NCBI RefSeq assembly: GCF_030362815.1
Contig: NZ_JAUCGR010000002.1
Span: 930,001 to 994,000 of the forward strand
Direction: 5' to 3'
From: Cellulomonas edaphi
GTDB taxonomy: Bacteria > Actinomycetota > Actinomycetes > Actinomycetales > Cellulomonadaceae
Length of the DNA stretch: 64,000 nucleotides
This document shows positions 23,709 to 35,243 of this stretch, in pieces; position 1 is the stretch's first letter, and the number at the start of each line of letters is the position of its first letter. Made by a program: the position numbers and the translations under genes. The notes under the pieces are model-generated. The model was given only the letters and a program-made list of their open reading frames with translations, was not told where the DNA came from and searched no databases.

Positions 23709-25025
23709 GTGAACACCTGGGACCGGCTGCTGGCGTGGGAGGAGCGCCACCGCTTCATCGTCGACCTCGCCGGGACGGCGGCCCTCATCCTCGTCATCGC
23801 CCCCGCGACCGCGCTGTTCGGCTTCACCGGTCTCAGTCCGATCGGCACGGGGCACAGCGCCTGGCTCGGCGTCGCGCTGGTGGCCCCGCTCGCCTGGCGG
23901 CGCGTCGCCCCCGTGGCGTCCTGCGCCGCCGTCTACACCGTCGCGCTGCTGCACGTGCTGCTGGGCACGCCGGTGGCGTTCCCGGCGGACCTGGCCGTGC
24001 TCGCGGCGCTGTACTCCGTCACGGTGCACGGGCCGCGGTGGGCGCACCGGGTGGCCATGGCGACCGCGCTGCTCGGCTCGCTCGTGCTCACCGCGTCGGT
24101 CCGGTCCACGCTGCTCGACCCGACCGCCATCGCGCTCGGCATGTTCGCCGCGGTGCTCGCCCTCACGGTGTGGGCGTTCGGGCTGGTCCGGCGCTCGCGC
24201 CGCGAGACGCTCGAGGCGCTCGTCGACCGCGCGGAGCGCCTCGAGGTGGAGCGCGCGCAGCAGGGCCGGCTCGCGACCGCCGCCGAGCGCGCGCGCATCG
24301 CCCGGGAGATGCACGACATCGTGGCTCACTCGCTGACGGTGATGATCGCCCAGGCCGACGGGGGACGGTACGCGGCCGACGCCGACCCCGCCGCGGCGAC
24401 CCGGGCGCTCGGCACCATCGCCGAGACCGGCAGGGCCGCCCTCACCGACATGCGCCGCCTCCTCGGGGTGCTGCGCGACGAACCGTCCCAGCCGGGCGGG
24501 GCGACCACGGGCGGGGCCGAGGGACTCCGCGGCACCCCCGCCATCGGCACGACCTCGCCGCAGCCGGCGGCCGACGACCTCGACACGCTCGTCGAGCAGG
24601 TGCGGGCCAGCGGCGTGCGCATCTCCATGGTGCGGATGGGCACGCCCCGGCCGCTGCCTCCCGGCGTGGGGCTCACGGTCTACCGGATCGCCCAGGAGGC
24701 GCTCACCAACGTGCTCAAGCACGCGGGCCCGGAACCGACGACCACGGTGATGGTGCAGTGGCGGCCCGACGGCATCGCCCTCGAGATCACGGACGACGGC
24801 CGTGGTGCCGCGGCCGGCAGCGACGGGCTCGGGCAGGGCCTGCGCGGCATGGCCGAGCGCGCGACGATGTTCGGCGGCACGGTCAGCGCCGGTCCGCGCC
24901 CGGGGGGCGGGTTCCGCGTGCGGGCGACGATCCCCACGCCCGGCCACGCGGGCCAGCCCACGCACGACGACGACCCGACGGGCCCGGTATCCGGCGTCCA
25001 CCCCATCGAGCAGGAGACCACGTGA
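23709..25025 (+). CDS. NarL-type sensor histidine kinase (HisKA_3)
   Basis: 438 residues. Four to five hydrophobic spans occupy residues 18-165 with almost no extracytoplasmic loop, as in intramembrane-sensing kinases. The dimerisation domain has ERARIAREMHDIVAHSLTVM with the phospho-acceptor His, and the ATP-binding domain has VYRIAQEALTNVLKHAG and DDGRGAA...GQGLRGMAERATMFGG. The GTG at 23709 is chosen from the TACCCT spacing; 11 extra residues upstream have no support. The regulator gene overlaps its stop by four bases (GTGA). The following ABC genes suggest a cell-envelope or drug-stress module. Confidence 0.9.
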   Translation: MNTWDRLLAWEERHRFIVDLAGTAALILVIAPATALFGFTGLSPIGTGHSAWLGVALVAPLAWRRVAPVASCAAVYTVALLHVLLGTPVAFPADLAVLAALYSVTVHGPRWAHRVAMATALLGSLVLTASVRSTLLDPTAIALGMFAAVLALTVWAFGLVRRSRRETLEALVDRAERLEVERAQQGRLATAAERARIAREMHDIVAHSLTVMIAQADGGRYAADADPAAATRALGTIAETGRAALTDMRRLLGVLRDEPSQPGGATTGGAEGLRGTPAIGTTSPQPAADDLDTLVEQVRASGVRISMVRMGTPRPLPPGVGLTVYRIAQEALTNVLKHAGPEPTTTVMVQWRPDGIALEITDDGRGAAAGSDGLGQGLRGMAERATMFGGTVSAGPRPGGGFRVRATIPTPGHAGQPTHDDDPTGPVSGVHPIEQETT

Positions 25026-25732
25026 ACGACCCGGTACGCGTCGCCCTCGTCGACGACCAGCAGCTGGTGCGCGCCGGCTTCCGCATGGTCATCGACTCCC
25101 AGCCTGACCTCACCGTCGTGGCCGAGGCCGGTGACGGCGCCCAGGCGGTCGCCGCTCTGACCCCGCCCGCGAGCACGGCGGTGGACGTCGTCCTCATGGA
25201 CGTGCGGATGCCGACCATGGACGGGCTCACGGCGACCGCGCAGATCACCGCCGCCGGGACGCCCGAGCGGCCCGCGCCGCGGGTCATCGTGCTCACCACC
25301 TTCGACCTCGACGAGTACGTCCTCGCCGCCATCCGCGCCGGCGCGAGCGGCTTCCTGCTCAAGGACGCGCCGCCCGAGGAGATGCTCGCCGCGATCCGGA
25401 CCGTGCACCACGGGGACGCCGTCATCGCGCCGTCCAGCACGCGACGCCTGCTGGAGCACCTCGTCACCGCGCTGCCGCCCGACGAGCCGGGTACGCCCAC
25501 CGATCCCGCGCGCCTGGCCGTCGCCGAGCTGACCGAGCGCGAGCGCGAGGTCTTCGTGCTCATGGCGCGCGGCCGCTCGAACACCGAGATCGGCCGCGAC
25601 CTGTTCGTCGCCGAGGCGACCGTCAAGACGCACGTCGGCCGCATCCTGGCCAAGCTGGGCGCGCGCGACCGCGTCCAGGCCGTGGTGACGGCCTACGAGA
25701 CGGGCCTGGTCCGACCCGGGGATCCCTCCTGA
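25022..25732 (+). CDS. NarL/LuxR-family response regulator
   Basis: 236 residues. The receiver domain has VALVDDQQLVRAGFR, the phospho-acceptor Asp in VVLMDVRMPTMDGL and Lys in GFLLKDAPPEEM. The LuxR-type helix-turn-helix near the C-terminus is LTEREREVFVLMARGRSNTEI followed by VKTHVGRILAKLG. The GTG overlaps the kinase stop (GTGA at 25022-25025), so translation is coupled. Its likely target is the ABC exporter 85 bases downstream, which is inference from position. Confidence 0.92.
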   Translation: MNDPVRVALVDDQQLVRAGFRMVIDSQPDLTVVAEAGDGAQAVAALTPPASTAVDVVLMDVRMPTMDGLTATAQITAAGTPERPAPRVIVLTTFDLDEYVLAAIRAGASGFLLKDAPPEEMLAAIRTVHHGDAVIAPSSTRRLLEHLVTALPPDEPGTPTDPARLAVAELTEREREVFVLMARGRSNTEIGRDLFVAEATVKTHVGRILAKLGARDRVQAVVTAYETGLVRPGDPS

Positions 25733-25805
25733 GTCGTCCCACGGGATGACGCCGGTCCACCCAGGACCACCCCGCAGCCCGATGCCCGGCCGCACAGCGG
25801 GCACC

Positions 25806-25811
25806 TAGCGT
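25806..25811 (+). promoter_or_regulatory. -10 box, probable leaderless promoter of the ABC exporter
   Basis: TAGCGT, 6 nt, ATG at 25818. The transporter thus has its own promoter, a possible target of the upstream regulator. Confidence 0.5.
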
Positions 25812-25817
25812 CGAGGC

Positions 25818-26600
25818 ATGCCGACCACGAACGAGAACCACCCCGTCACCACAGCCCGCACGGCCAGCAGCGCCCGCGGCCTCAGCAAGGTCTACGGCTC
25901 CGGCGCTGCCTCGGTGCGCGCCCTGGACACCGTCGACGTCGACTTCGCCGCCGGTGCCTTCACCGCCATCATGGGCCCTTCGGGCTCGGGCAAGTCGACG
26001 CTCATGCATCTGCTGGCCGGGCTCGACTCGGCCACCGGCGGCCGCGTGCTGCTGGGCGACACCGAGCTCACGTCCCTGGGCGACGACGCCCTGACCGACC
26101 TGCGGCGCGACCGCATCGGCTTCGTGTTCCAGTCCTTCAACCTGCTGCCCATGTTCACCGCCGAGCAGAACGTGCTCCTCCCGCTGGAACTGGCCGGCGC
26201 CCCCGTGGACCGGGAGTGGTTCGGCACGCTCGTCGACACCCTGGGGCTGGAGGCACGTCTCGCGCACCGGCCCAGCGAGCTCTCGGGCGGCCAGCAGCAG
26301 CGCGTCGCCATCGCACGGGCCCTGATCGCCAAGCCCGAGGTCGTCTTCGCGGACGAGCCCACGGGCAACCTCGACTCGCGCTCGGGCGCCGAGGTGCTCA
26401 GCTTCCTGCGCCGCTCCGTGCGCGAGCTGGGCCGCACGGTCATCATGGTCACGCACGACCCGGCAGCCGCCGCCTACGCCGACCGCGTGGTGCTGCTGGC
26501 CGACGGCCAGATCGCGGGCGAGATCCACGACCCGACCCCCGAGTCGGTGCTCGCCGGTCTCGACGCGCTGCGCTCGCTCGACTCGGTGGTGGGTGCCTGA
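25818..26600 (+). CDS. ABC transporter ATP-binding protein (MacB/LolD type)
   Basis: 260 residues. Walker A is GPSGSGKST near residue 55, the Q-loop is in [18 protein letters not shown], the signature is [15 protein letters not shown], Walker B is [12 protein letters not shown], and [18 protein letters not shown] carries the H-loop. The [11 protein letters not shown] and GNLDS details are typical of ATPases that pair with FtsX-like permeases in mechanotransmission exporters or lipoprotein release systems. The stop overlaps the permease ATG by one base (TGATG). Acts at the cytoplasmic face, powering the next gene's product. Confidence 0.94.
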   Translation: MPTTNENHPVTTARTASSARGLSKVYGSGAASVRALDTVDVDFAAGAFTAIMGPSGSGKSTLMHLLAGLDSATGGRVLLGDTELTSLGDDALTDLRRDRIGFVFQSFNLLPMFTAEQNVLLPLELAGAPVDREWFGTLVDTLGLEARLAHRPSELSGGQQQRVAIARALIAKPEVVFADEPTGNLDSRSGAEVLSFLRRSVRELGRTVIMVTHDPAAAAYADRVVLLADGQIAGEIHDPTPESVLAGLDALRSLDSVVGA

Positions 26601-29035
26601 TGCTCCGCCTCACCCTCGCCCAGATGCGGCGCAGCCTCGGACGCCTGGTGGCGGCGGGGATCGCGATCGCCATCGGCACCGCGTTCGTCACCGCGACCCT
26701 GCTGGCCGGCGACGTCTTCTCGCGCGCGACCGACGACGCGCTGACCGCCCGGTACGGCGCCGCCGACCTGGTGGTCGCCGGGCCGGTCACCCCCGAGTCC
26801 CTCGCCGCCGTGCAGCACACCCCCGGCGTCCAGGCGGCGTCCCCGCTGCTGCTGGGCTCGGCCCAGGTGAGCGTCGGCACCAGGAGCGAGTACCTCGCCC
26901 TCCTCGCCCAGTCCCCCGTGCCGGCGTTCGACACGCTGCGCGTCACCGACGGCTCGCTCGCTGGTGCCGGCGAGATCGCCCTGCCGGAGTCGACGGCCAA
27001 GCGGCTCGGCGTCGCGGTCGGCGACCAGGTGGACGTGACGACCTACAGCGACACGGACCCCGACGCCGCGCCCGTGGTCGAGAAGGTCACGGTCTCGGGG
27101 CTGGTCGACGACCCCAAGGGCGCCTGGACCGAGTACGGCGGGGCGGGCTCCGCGGCCGGCGCCGACCTGCAGCGCTGGAACGGCGGACCCGTCGACTCGA
27201 CGAGCATCCTCGTTCGGACCGACGACGTGCAGGCCACCCAGGCGGCCCTCGTCGCGACCGTCGACGGCGGCGCGGAGGTGTGGACGAAGCAGCAGGCGGC
27301 GTCGCACGCGGTGAGCGAGCTGTCGGACGACGGCACGGACTTCGTCCTGCTCCTCGTGCTCGGGTTCGGCGGCGTGGCCCTGGTGGTGGCCGGCCTGGTC
27401 ATCTCCAACACCTTCCAGGTGCTGGTCGCGCAGCGCACCCGCACCCTCGCGCTGCTGCGCTGCGTCGGAGCCCGCCGCTCCCAGCTGCGCACGTCCGTCC
27501 TCGTCGAGGCCGGCATCGTCGGCCTGGGCGCCTCCGCGGTGGGCGTGCTCAGCGGCGCGGCGCTCGGCCAGATCACGCTCTGGGCCCTGGACGGCACCAG
27601 CGCGGGGCCCAAGCTGCCGTCGACGATCGCCCTGTCCGCGGTGACCGTGCTGCTGCCCCTGGTCGTCGGGACGCTGGTGACCCTGGCGTCCTGCCTGGTG
27701 CCGGCCCGCGCCGCCACCCGCGTGTCGCCGGTCGCCGCCCTCCGCCCGGTCGAGGCGCCGAGCGTGCGCTCGAGGGCCGGCACCGTCCGCCTGACGCTCT
27801 CCCTGGTGATGGCCATCGGTGGCTTCCTCGGCCTCGCCCTGTCCATCGGTGCCGCTCACCTGAGCCCGCTCCTCGGGCTGGGGCTGGGACTGCTCTCGGG
27901 GGCCGTGTCCTTCGTGGGCGTCCTGCTGGGCGCCGTGTACTGGGTCCCGCGCGTCGTGGGCGTCGTCGGCGGCGCGTTCCGCCGGACCGGCGCGACGGCG
28001 CGGCTCGCGGCGGCCAACTCGGTGCGCAACCCGCGCCGCACGGCCGCGACCAGCACCGCGCTGCTCATCGGCGTCACGCTCGTGGCGCTCATGAGCACGG
28101 GGGCCGCGAGCGCGCGGGCCTCGCTGTCCGGTGCGCTCGACGAGCAGTACCCGGTCGACATGATGCTGAGCCGGACCACCGCACCGGGCGAGGACGACCA
28201 GGGCTTCCAGGACGGGCTCGCGGCAGTCCGCGCGGTTCCCGGCGTGGCCGACGTGGTCGAGCTGACGACCGTGACCGCGCAGAGCGACGACGGCTCCACG
28301 ACCTGGGAGCTCCTGGGCGTCGACCCGGAGCAGGCGCACGGCGTGCTGCGCAACGACGACATCGCCGACCAGCTGCGCGACGGGGTCGTGCTCACGTCCT
28401 CGAGCGCGCTCGGCGACGCCGTGAAGGCCGGCGGCACCAACCTCACCGTGGTGAAGACCGGCGGGCTCGGCGGCACGTCGCTCGTGACGGCCGACGTGGC
28501 CTCGTCCATCGACCCGAGCGCACCGACGACGACCGCCTGGGTCCGCCTGGCCTCCGGGACCGACGCCGGCGACGTGCTCGACGAGGTCCGCCAGGTGGTG
28601 GGCTCGGACATCTTCGTGGAGAGCGCCGGTGCCGAGCGGGAGCAGTACGAGCGGCTCATCGACACGCTGCTCGCGATCGTCGTCGGCCTGCTCGGTGTCG
28701 CGGTGCTCATCGCGCTCATCGGTGTGGCGAACACGCTGTCGCTGTCCGTGATCGAACGGCGGCGGGAGTCGGCCACGCTGCGGGCCATCGGGCTCTCCCG
28801 GCGCAGGCTGCGGCTGTCGCTGGGCATCGAAGGGATGCTCATCGCCGGGGTCGGTGCCCTGCTGGGGGTGGCACTGGGCCTGGTCTACGGGTGGGCCGGC
28901 TCGGCGATCGTGTTCGGCAGCTTCGGGGAGCTCCACCTCGCCGTGCCGTGGCTCGACCTGGGGCTGGTCCTCGCGGTCGCGGTCGCGGCCGGGCTGGTCG
29001 CCTCGGTGCTGCCGGCTCGCCGGGCGGCGCGCACG

Positions 29036-29065
<30 letters not shown>
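26600..29065 (+). CDS. FtsX-domain ABC transporter permease
   Basis: 821 residues, two FtsX repeats with large extracytoplasmic regions. The layout is: span 1 (15-40), MacB-like periplasmic domain (about 45-240), three spans to about 390, a short loop and a span pair (about 400-460), a second extracytoplasmic domain (about 510-680), and three C-terminal spans (about 690-815) with the FtsX motifs RRESATLRAIGLSRRRLR and PARRAARTSPVAAL. Eight or more spans without a substrate pore fit the MacB/BceAB-like group for antimicrobial peptides or envelope lipids. The 3' end overlaps the convergent UvrA2-like gene by 30 bases. Confidence 0.92.
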
Positions 29066-31522
<2,457 letters not shown>

Positions 31523-31631
31523 CGGGTCTCCCTGGGGCAGCGCTGCGGGGTGGGCGGGCTCGGGCACGGCGGGATCCACGGTACGCGGCGGCGCTGCCCG
31601 CGGGGCCGGGATCGGCGGGCCCGATGGCGTG

Positions 31632-32108
31632 CTAGCGCGTGCCGCCCGGGCGCTTGCGCTGGCCCGCGGGGCGCGTCGGGCGACCGGCGGGGCGCACGAC
31701 GGGCTCCTCCGCCTGGGTCGGCGGCGCGGCCGAGCTCGTGGTGGCCGCGACGACCGGCGGGAGCAGCAGGCCGACACCCACCGCGAGCGCGACGACGAGC
31801 ACCGCGACCGCCCACACGCTGATCTCGACGCCGAGCCACCCGATCGCCATCACCACGAGCAGCACCTGCCAGGTGATGACCGGAGAGCGCGCCCAGCGTC
31901 GCCCGTTCCACAGGCCGCGCGCGGCCGCCGCGAGCAGCGCCGCGATGCCGAGCGCGAAGACCACGAGGAAGACGACCGCGCCCGGGATCTCGACGTCGCC
32001 ACGCAGCAGGTCGACGAGCCAGGCGATCGCGAGGCCGACGAACGCCAGAGCCTCGACGAGCACCAGCAGGCACACGGCCACGAGCAGCGGGGGGCGGCGG
32101 TCTTCCAC
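31632..32108 (-). CDS. Small membrane protein of unknown function
   Basis: 158 residues. Four hydrophobic spans (about 8-34, 40-64, 76-96, 98-122) are followed by a Pro/Arg-rich basic tail (VRPAGRPTRPAGQRKRPGG). I recognise no family. The GTG at 32108 is supported by TACGCT six bases upstream, so it is probably leaderless. It ends 109 bases before the UvrA2-like ATG on the same strand but has its own promoter. Function cannot be inferred. Confidence 0.75.
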   Translation of the reverse strand: MEDRRPPLLVAVCLLVLVEALAFVGLAIAWLVDLLRGDVEIPGAVVFLVVFALGIAALLAAAARGLWNGRRWARSPVITWQVLLVVMAIGWLGVEISVWAVAVLVVALAVGVGLLLPPVVAATTSSAAPPTQAEEPVVRPAGRPTRPAGQRKRPGGTR

Positions 32109-32114
32109 CCCCCG

Positions 32115-32120
32115 AGCGTA
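32115..32120 (-). promoter_or_regulatory. -10 box, probable leaderless promoter
   Basis: TACGCT on the minus strand, 6 nt, GTG at 32108-32106. Confidence 0.5.
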
Positions 32121-32366
32121 GGTCGTCCACGCCCGCCTGCGGCGACCGGGCCGTACATGGACAAACGACCAAGTGCGCTGCTCAGCCCGCGCACAGGTGT
32201 GACGAAAGCCTCACCCGTTATCCACTCGAAACCTATTCGTAACCCCTTGTGCAGGTGGGTGCGGGATGTGACTCTAGTGAGAGCACTTCCCCCACCCCCT
32301 ATTACCACGACTTGCCGCGCGCCCTGACCACGGGGCAGCCCGGTCGTGCGGCCAAGGAGAGCAACC

Positions 32367-32615
32367 ATGGATTGGCGCCACCGCGCAGCGTGTCTGGACG
32401 AGGACCCGGAGCTGTTCTTCCCCATCGGCAACACCGGCCCGGCCCTCCTCCAGATCGACGAGGCCAAGGCCGTCTGCCGCCGCTGCCCCGTCGTCGACAC
32501 GTGCCTCAAGTGGGCCATCGAGACCGGCCAGGACGCCGGCGTCTGGGGTGGCCTCTCCGAGGACGAGCGCCGCGCCCTCAAGCGCCGTACCGCGCGCCAG
32601 CGCCGGGCGGGCTGA
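32367..32615 (+). CDS. whiB1: WhiB1-type iron-sulfur transcription factor
   Basis: 82 residues. The cluster-ligand cysteines are C9, C37, C40 and C46 (C-X27-C-X2-C-X5-C), followed by the Wbl turn GVWGGLSEDERRALKRR and a basic C-terminus. WhiB1/WblE proteins bind a [4Fe-4S] cluster, contact the housekeeping sigma factor and respond to nitric oxide; they are usually essential. AAGGAG lies 8 nt before the ATG. The 258-base upstream gap is relatively AT-rich for this genome and must hold the promoter, but I cannot fix -35/-10 confidently. Its neighbour is a PdtaS-type kinase, as in mycobacteria. Confidence 0.95.
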   Translation: MDWRHRAACLDEDPELFFPIGNTGPALLQIDEAKAVCRRCPVVDTCLKWAIETGQDAGVWGGLSEDERRALKRRTARQRRAG

Positions 32616-32661
32616 CCGCTCCACCCTGCACACCGAGGCCGGGCTCGTCCCCAGGCCTCCA

Positions 32662-32696
32662 CGACGGACCGGATCGCAGCAGCGACCGGTCCGTCG
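32662..32696 (+). terminator. whiB1 transcription terminator hairpin
   Basis: Perfect 11-bp stem, CGACGGACCGG at 32662-32672 and CCGGTCCGTCG at 32686-32696, with a 13-base loop, 47 bases after the whiB1 stop. There is no T run, as usual at this GC content. Confidence 0.6.
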
Positions 32697-32814
32697 CTGT
32701 GTCTGCGCGCGTCCATCCGGTCCATTGGGCCGGGGCAGCGCGCGCGTCACGCCCGTCCACAGCCGGGGCAGCGCGCCCGTCAGCCCCGCCGACGGGGCCC
32801 GTGGAGCGCGCTCG

Positions 32815-34296
32815 TCAGGAGACGGCCGCGTCGCGCGCCGTCCGCAGCACTGCCTCGATGACCACGGCAGTCCCACCACCCTCGCGCGGGCCCCACTCGA
32901 TGCTGCCGCGCAGCTCGTTGGTGACCAGCGTGGACACGATCTGCGTCCCCAGCCCGGACCCCGCCCCGCGGTCGACGGGCAGCCCGGCGCCGTCGTCGGC
33001 CACGACCACGCGGAGCTCGTCGCCGTCACGGTCCACCGTGATGTCGACCGTGCCGTGCTGGCGGCCGTCCAGGCCGTGCTCGACCGCGTTCGTGACCAGC
33101 TCGGTGAGCACCAGGGCGAGCGCGGTCGCGTCGTCGGCCGGGATCGAGCCGAAGGTGCCGTGCACGGTGGTCTTGACCTGCGTGCTCGCCGTCGCCACAT
33201 CGGCCGCGAGCCGCAGGCTGCGACCCACCAGGTCGTCGAACGGGACGGTCTCGTCGATGGTCTGCGAGAGCGTGTCGTGCACCAGCGCGATGGTCGCCAC
33301 GCGCCGCATGGCCTCCGCGAGCGCGTCGCGCGCCTCGGGCGAGGACATCCGCCGCGACTGCAGCCGCAGCAGCGCCGCCACGGTCTGCAGGTTGTTCTTC
33401 ACGCGGTGGTGGATCTCGCGGATCGTCGCGTCCTTGGTGATGAGCTCGCGCTCGCGCCGCCGCAGCTCGGACACGTCACGGCACAGCAGCACGGCACCCA
33501 TGCGCTGGCCGTGCTCGGTGAGCGGCACCGCGCGCAGCGACAGCGCGACGCCGCGCGCCTCGACGTCCGTGCGCCACGGCGCGCGTCCCATGAGCACCAG
33601 CGGCATCGACTCGTCGACGGTGGCCTGCTGCTCGATGAGGTCCGCGGTCACCTCGACGAGCGACCGGCCCACCAGGTCCCCGAGCGCGCCCAGCCGGTGG
33701 AAGCACGACAGCGCGTTGGGGCTGGCGTAGAGCACCTCCCCCTCGGAGTTCAGGCGCACCAGCCCGTCCCCGACGCGGGGCGCACCACGCCGCGGTCCGG
33801 TGGGGGCGTCGGGCGCGGGGAACTCCCCGCGCGCGATCATCCCGAAGATGTCGTCGGCCGCCTCGACGTAGTTGAGCTCGAGCCGGCTCGGGGTCCGGGT
33901 GCCGCCCAGGTTCGTCTGCCGCGCGATCACGGCCACCGAGCGTCCCTGGCGCACCACGGGCACGGCCTCCTCGCGGACCGCGTAGGCGCCGAACCAGCGC
34001 GGCTCGCGCGAGCGCTGCGGCGCCTGCTCCTCGAGGGCACGCTGCAGCTGCGGGCGCTGGCCCTCGGGAGCGTGGGATCCGACGACGTCGTCGTAGTGCA
34101 CCGTCGCACCCGTGGACGGCCGCGCCTGCGCGATCGCGACGAAGTCCCCGGCATCGGTGGGCAGCCACAGCACCAGGTCGGCGAAGGCGAGGTCGGAGAC
34201 CGCCTGCCAGTCGCCGACGAGCAGGTGCAGCCACTCGACGTCGGCGGCGTCCACGGTGGTGGCGTGGCGGGAGACCAGATCGCTGAGCGTAGGCAC
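32815..34296 (-). CDS. pdtaS: PdtaS-type cytosolic sensor histidine kinase
   Basis: 493 residues, soluble. The N-terminal GAF-like domain covers about 1-155 and a PAS-like domain about 175-285 (GLVRLNSEGEVLYASPNALSCF). The HisKA_2 motif has the phospho-acceptor His in IREIHHRVKNNLQTVAALLRLQSRRM near residue 310, followed by HATPase_c with LVLTELVTNAVEHGL and ADDGAGLPVD. PdtaS phosphorylates an ANTAR-domain regulator that acts on RNA antitermination; no pdtaR is in this window. The start is the GTG at 34296, six bases after TAACCT; the GTG at 34302 would lie inside the promoter. Confidence 0.92.
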   Translation of the reverse strand: MPTLSDLVSRHATTVDAADVEWLHLLVGDWQAVSDLAFADLVLWLPTDAGDFVAIAQARPSTGATVHYDDVVGSHAPEGQRPQLQRALEEQAPQRSREPRWFGAYAVREEAVPVVRQGRSVAVIARQTNLGGTRTPSRLELNYVEAADDIFGMIARGEFPAPDAPTGPRRGAPRVGDGLVRLNSEGEVLYASPNALSCFHRLGALGDLVGRSLVEVTADLIEQQATVDESMPLVLMGRAPWRTDVEARGVALSLRAVPLTEHGQRMGAVLLCRDVSELRRRERELITKDATIREIHHRVKNNLQTVAALLRLQSRRMSSPEARDALAEAMRRVATIALVHDTLSQTIDETVPFDDLVGRSLRLAADVATASTQVKTTVHGTFGSIPADDATALALVLTELVTNAVEHGLDGRQHGTVDITVDRDGDELRVVVADDGAGLPVDRGAGSGLGTQIVSTLVTNELRGSIEWGPREGGGTAVVIEAVLRTARDAAVS

Positions 34297-34302
34297 GGTC
34301 AC

Positions 34303-34308
34303 AGGTTA
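34303..34308 (-). promoter_or_regulatory. -10 box, probable leaderless promoter of pdtaS
   Basis: TAACCT on the minus strand, 6 nt, GTG at 34296-34294. Confidence 0.55.
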
Positions 34309-34407
34309 GGCGGGCGCACCGGGCCGCACGAACGTCGTCGCGCGGCGCTAGCCTCGGGATCGGGCGCGCACAGGCGCCCGCCTCGCCGCCACGACCAGGG
34401 GGAACCC

Positions 34408-34926
34408 GTGCGCCTGACCTTGAGCCTCGAGCTGGCCACGGACGCGCACGGCGCCGCGCGCCTCCTGGCCGACCCCGACTTCGTGCGCGAGACCGTGCGA
34501 GCCGCGGGGGCCACCGACGAGCAGGTCGACGTCACGGGCGAGCCCCCGCAGGGTCCGTTCACGGTGACGAGCCGCCGGGCCCTGCCTGCCGACCAGATCC
34601 CCGCCCACGTGCGCGGCTTCGTGGGCAACCGCATCGACGTGCGGCAGGTGGACGCCTGGGAGGCGCCGACGCCGGACGGGTCGCGGGCGGGCACCGTGGT
34701 GGTCGAGATCGCCGGTGCGCCCGTCCGCCTCACCGGCGACGCGACGATCGCCCCGGCCGGCCCGGCGGCGTCGACGGTCACCTACGACGGCGAGCTGAAG
34801 GCCGCGATCCCCCTGTTCGGCTCCGCCGTGGAGCAGGCCGCGGCCGGGGCCATCCGGTCGGCGCTGGAGGTCATCGCGGACGTGGCCCGGCGACGCCTCG
34901 CCGCGGCCCCCGCCGACGAGGCCTGA
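34408..34926 (+). CDS. DUF2505 family protein
   Basis: 172 residues. Consistent with DUF2505, an actinobacterial family with a START-like/SRPBCC lipid-pocket fold. It begins RLTLSLELATDAHGAARLLADPDFV and ends with ELKAAIPLFGSAVEQAAAGAIRSALEVIADVA, which match that family's first helix-grip strand and long C-terminal helix. No catalytic residues are known. AGGGGG lies 7 nt before the GTG, and TAGCCT near 34350 may be the -10. Divergent from pdtaS. The function of the family is undescribed. Confidence 0.75.
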   Translation: MRLTLSLELATDAHGAARLLADPDFVRETVRAAGATDEQVDVTGEPPQGPFTVTSRRALPADQIPAHVRGFVGNRIDVRQVDAWEAPTPDGSRAGTVVVEIAGAPVRLTGDATIAPAGPAASTVTYDGELKAAIPLFGSAVEQAAAGAIRSALEVIADVARRRLAAAPADEA

Positions 34927-35060
34927 CCACCCCCTGACACCGTCTCAGGCAGGTCACGAGCCGTAACGATTCGGTAACGCGGGCCGAGGCTTGCAACGCT
35001 CTGACCTGCACAAACGCAGGTGTGGGATCGCTACCACACCCGTTCATGGCCGCGTCATCC

Positions 35061-35089
35061 TTGACACGTCCACGCCCCGGGACAACAGT
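35061..35089 (+). promoter_or_regulatory. Sigma-70-type promoter of cebE
   Basis: TTGACA (35061-35066), 17 bases, AACAGT (35084-35089). One of the few near-consensus -35 boxes in the window. Confidence 0.55.
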
Positions 35090-35102
35090 TCACCCCAGCG
35101 CG

Positions 35103-35116
35103 TGGGAACGCTCCCG
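35103..35116 (+). promoter_or_regulatory. CelR/CebR-type operator box 1
   Basis: TGGGAACGCTCCCG: 12 of 14 match the known CelR/CebR consensus TGGGAGCGCTCCCA. It lies about 10 bases downstream of the predicted transcription start. Confidence 0.7.
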
Positions 35117-35126
35117 CAACTGCGGA

Positions 35127-35140
35127 GGGGAGCGCTCCCA
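35127..35140 (+). promoter_or_regulatory. CelR/CebR-type operator box 2
   Basis: GGGGAGCGCTCCCA: 13 of 14 match the same consensus and it contains a perfect 12-bp palindrome. Its centre is 24 bases from box 1, a bit over two helical turns. Confidence 0.75.
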
Positions 35141-35243
35141 GGCCGGGTCCATCAGGCCCACGTCGGGGGTCCGTCATCGCAGACGGACGGCCCTCGGCGT
35201 TCAGGTACGGCGACGCAGCCGTCCGACCGACAAGGGAGTCATA

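Larger units (their letters stand above)
34927..35243 (+). promoter_or_regulatory. Regulatory region of the cebEFG-like operon
   Basis: 317 bases with no gene. In order it holds: CCTGC/GCAGG (35005-35020); a 7-bp inverted repeat GGTGTGG...CCACACC with an 8-base centre containing CG (35019-35040); a -35 TTGACA at 35061; a -10-like AACAGT at 35084 after a 17-base spacer; two CelR-type boxes just downstream of the predicted start; and AAGGGAG before the GTG. This geometry suits repression by roadblock. Confidence 0.65.

Noticed and set aside
31523..31777. 85-residue N-terminal extension of the UvrA2-like protein
   Set aside because: Pro/Arg/Ser-rich low-complexity sequence; the ATG at 31522 has a proper ribosome site and precedes the family's start.
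32198..32214. CRP-type site upstream of whiB1 (TGTGA...TCAC)
   Set aside because: The half-sites are separated by 8 bases, not 6, and the second half is incomplete; not enough to call.
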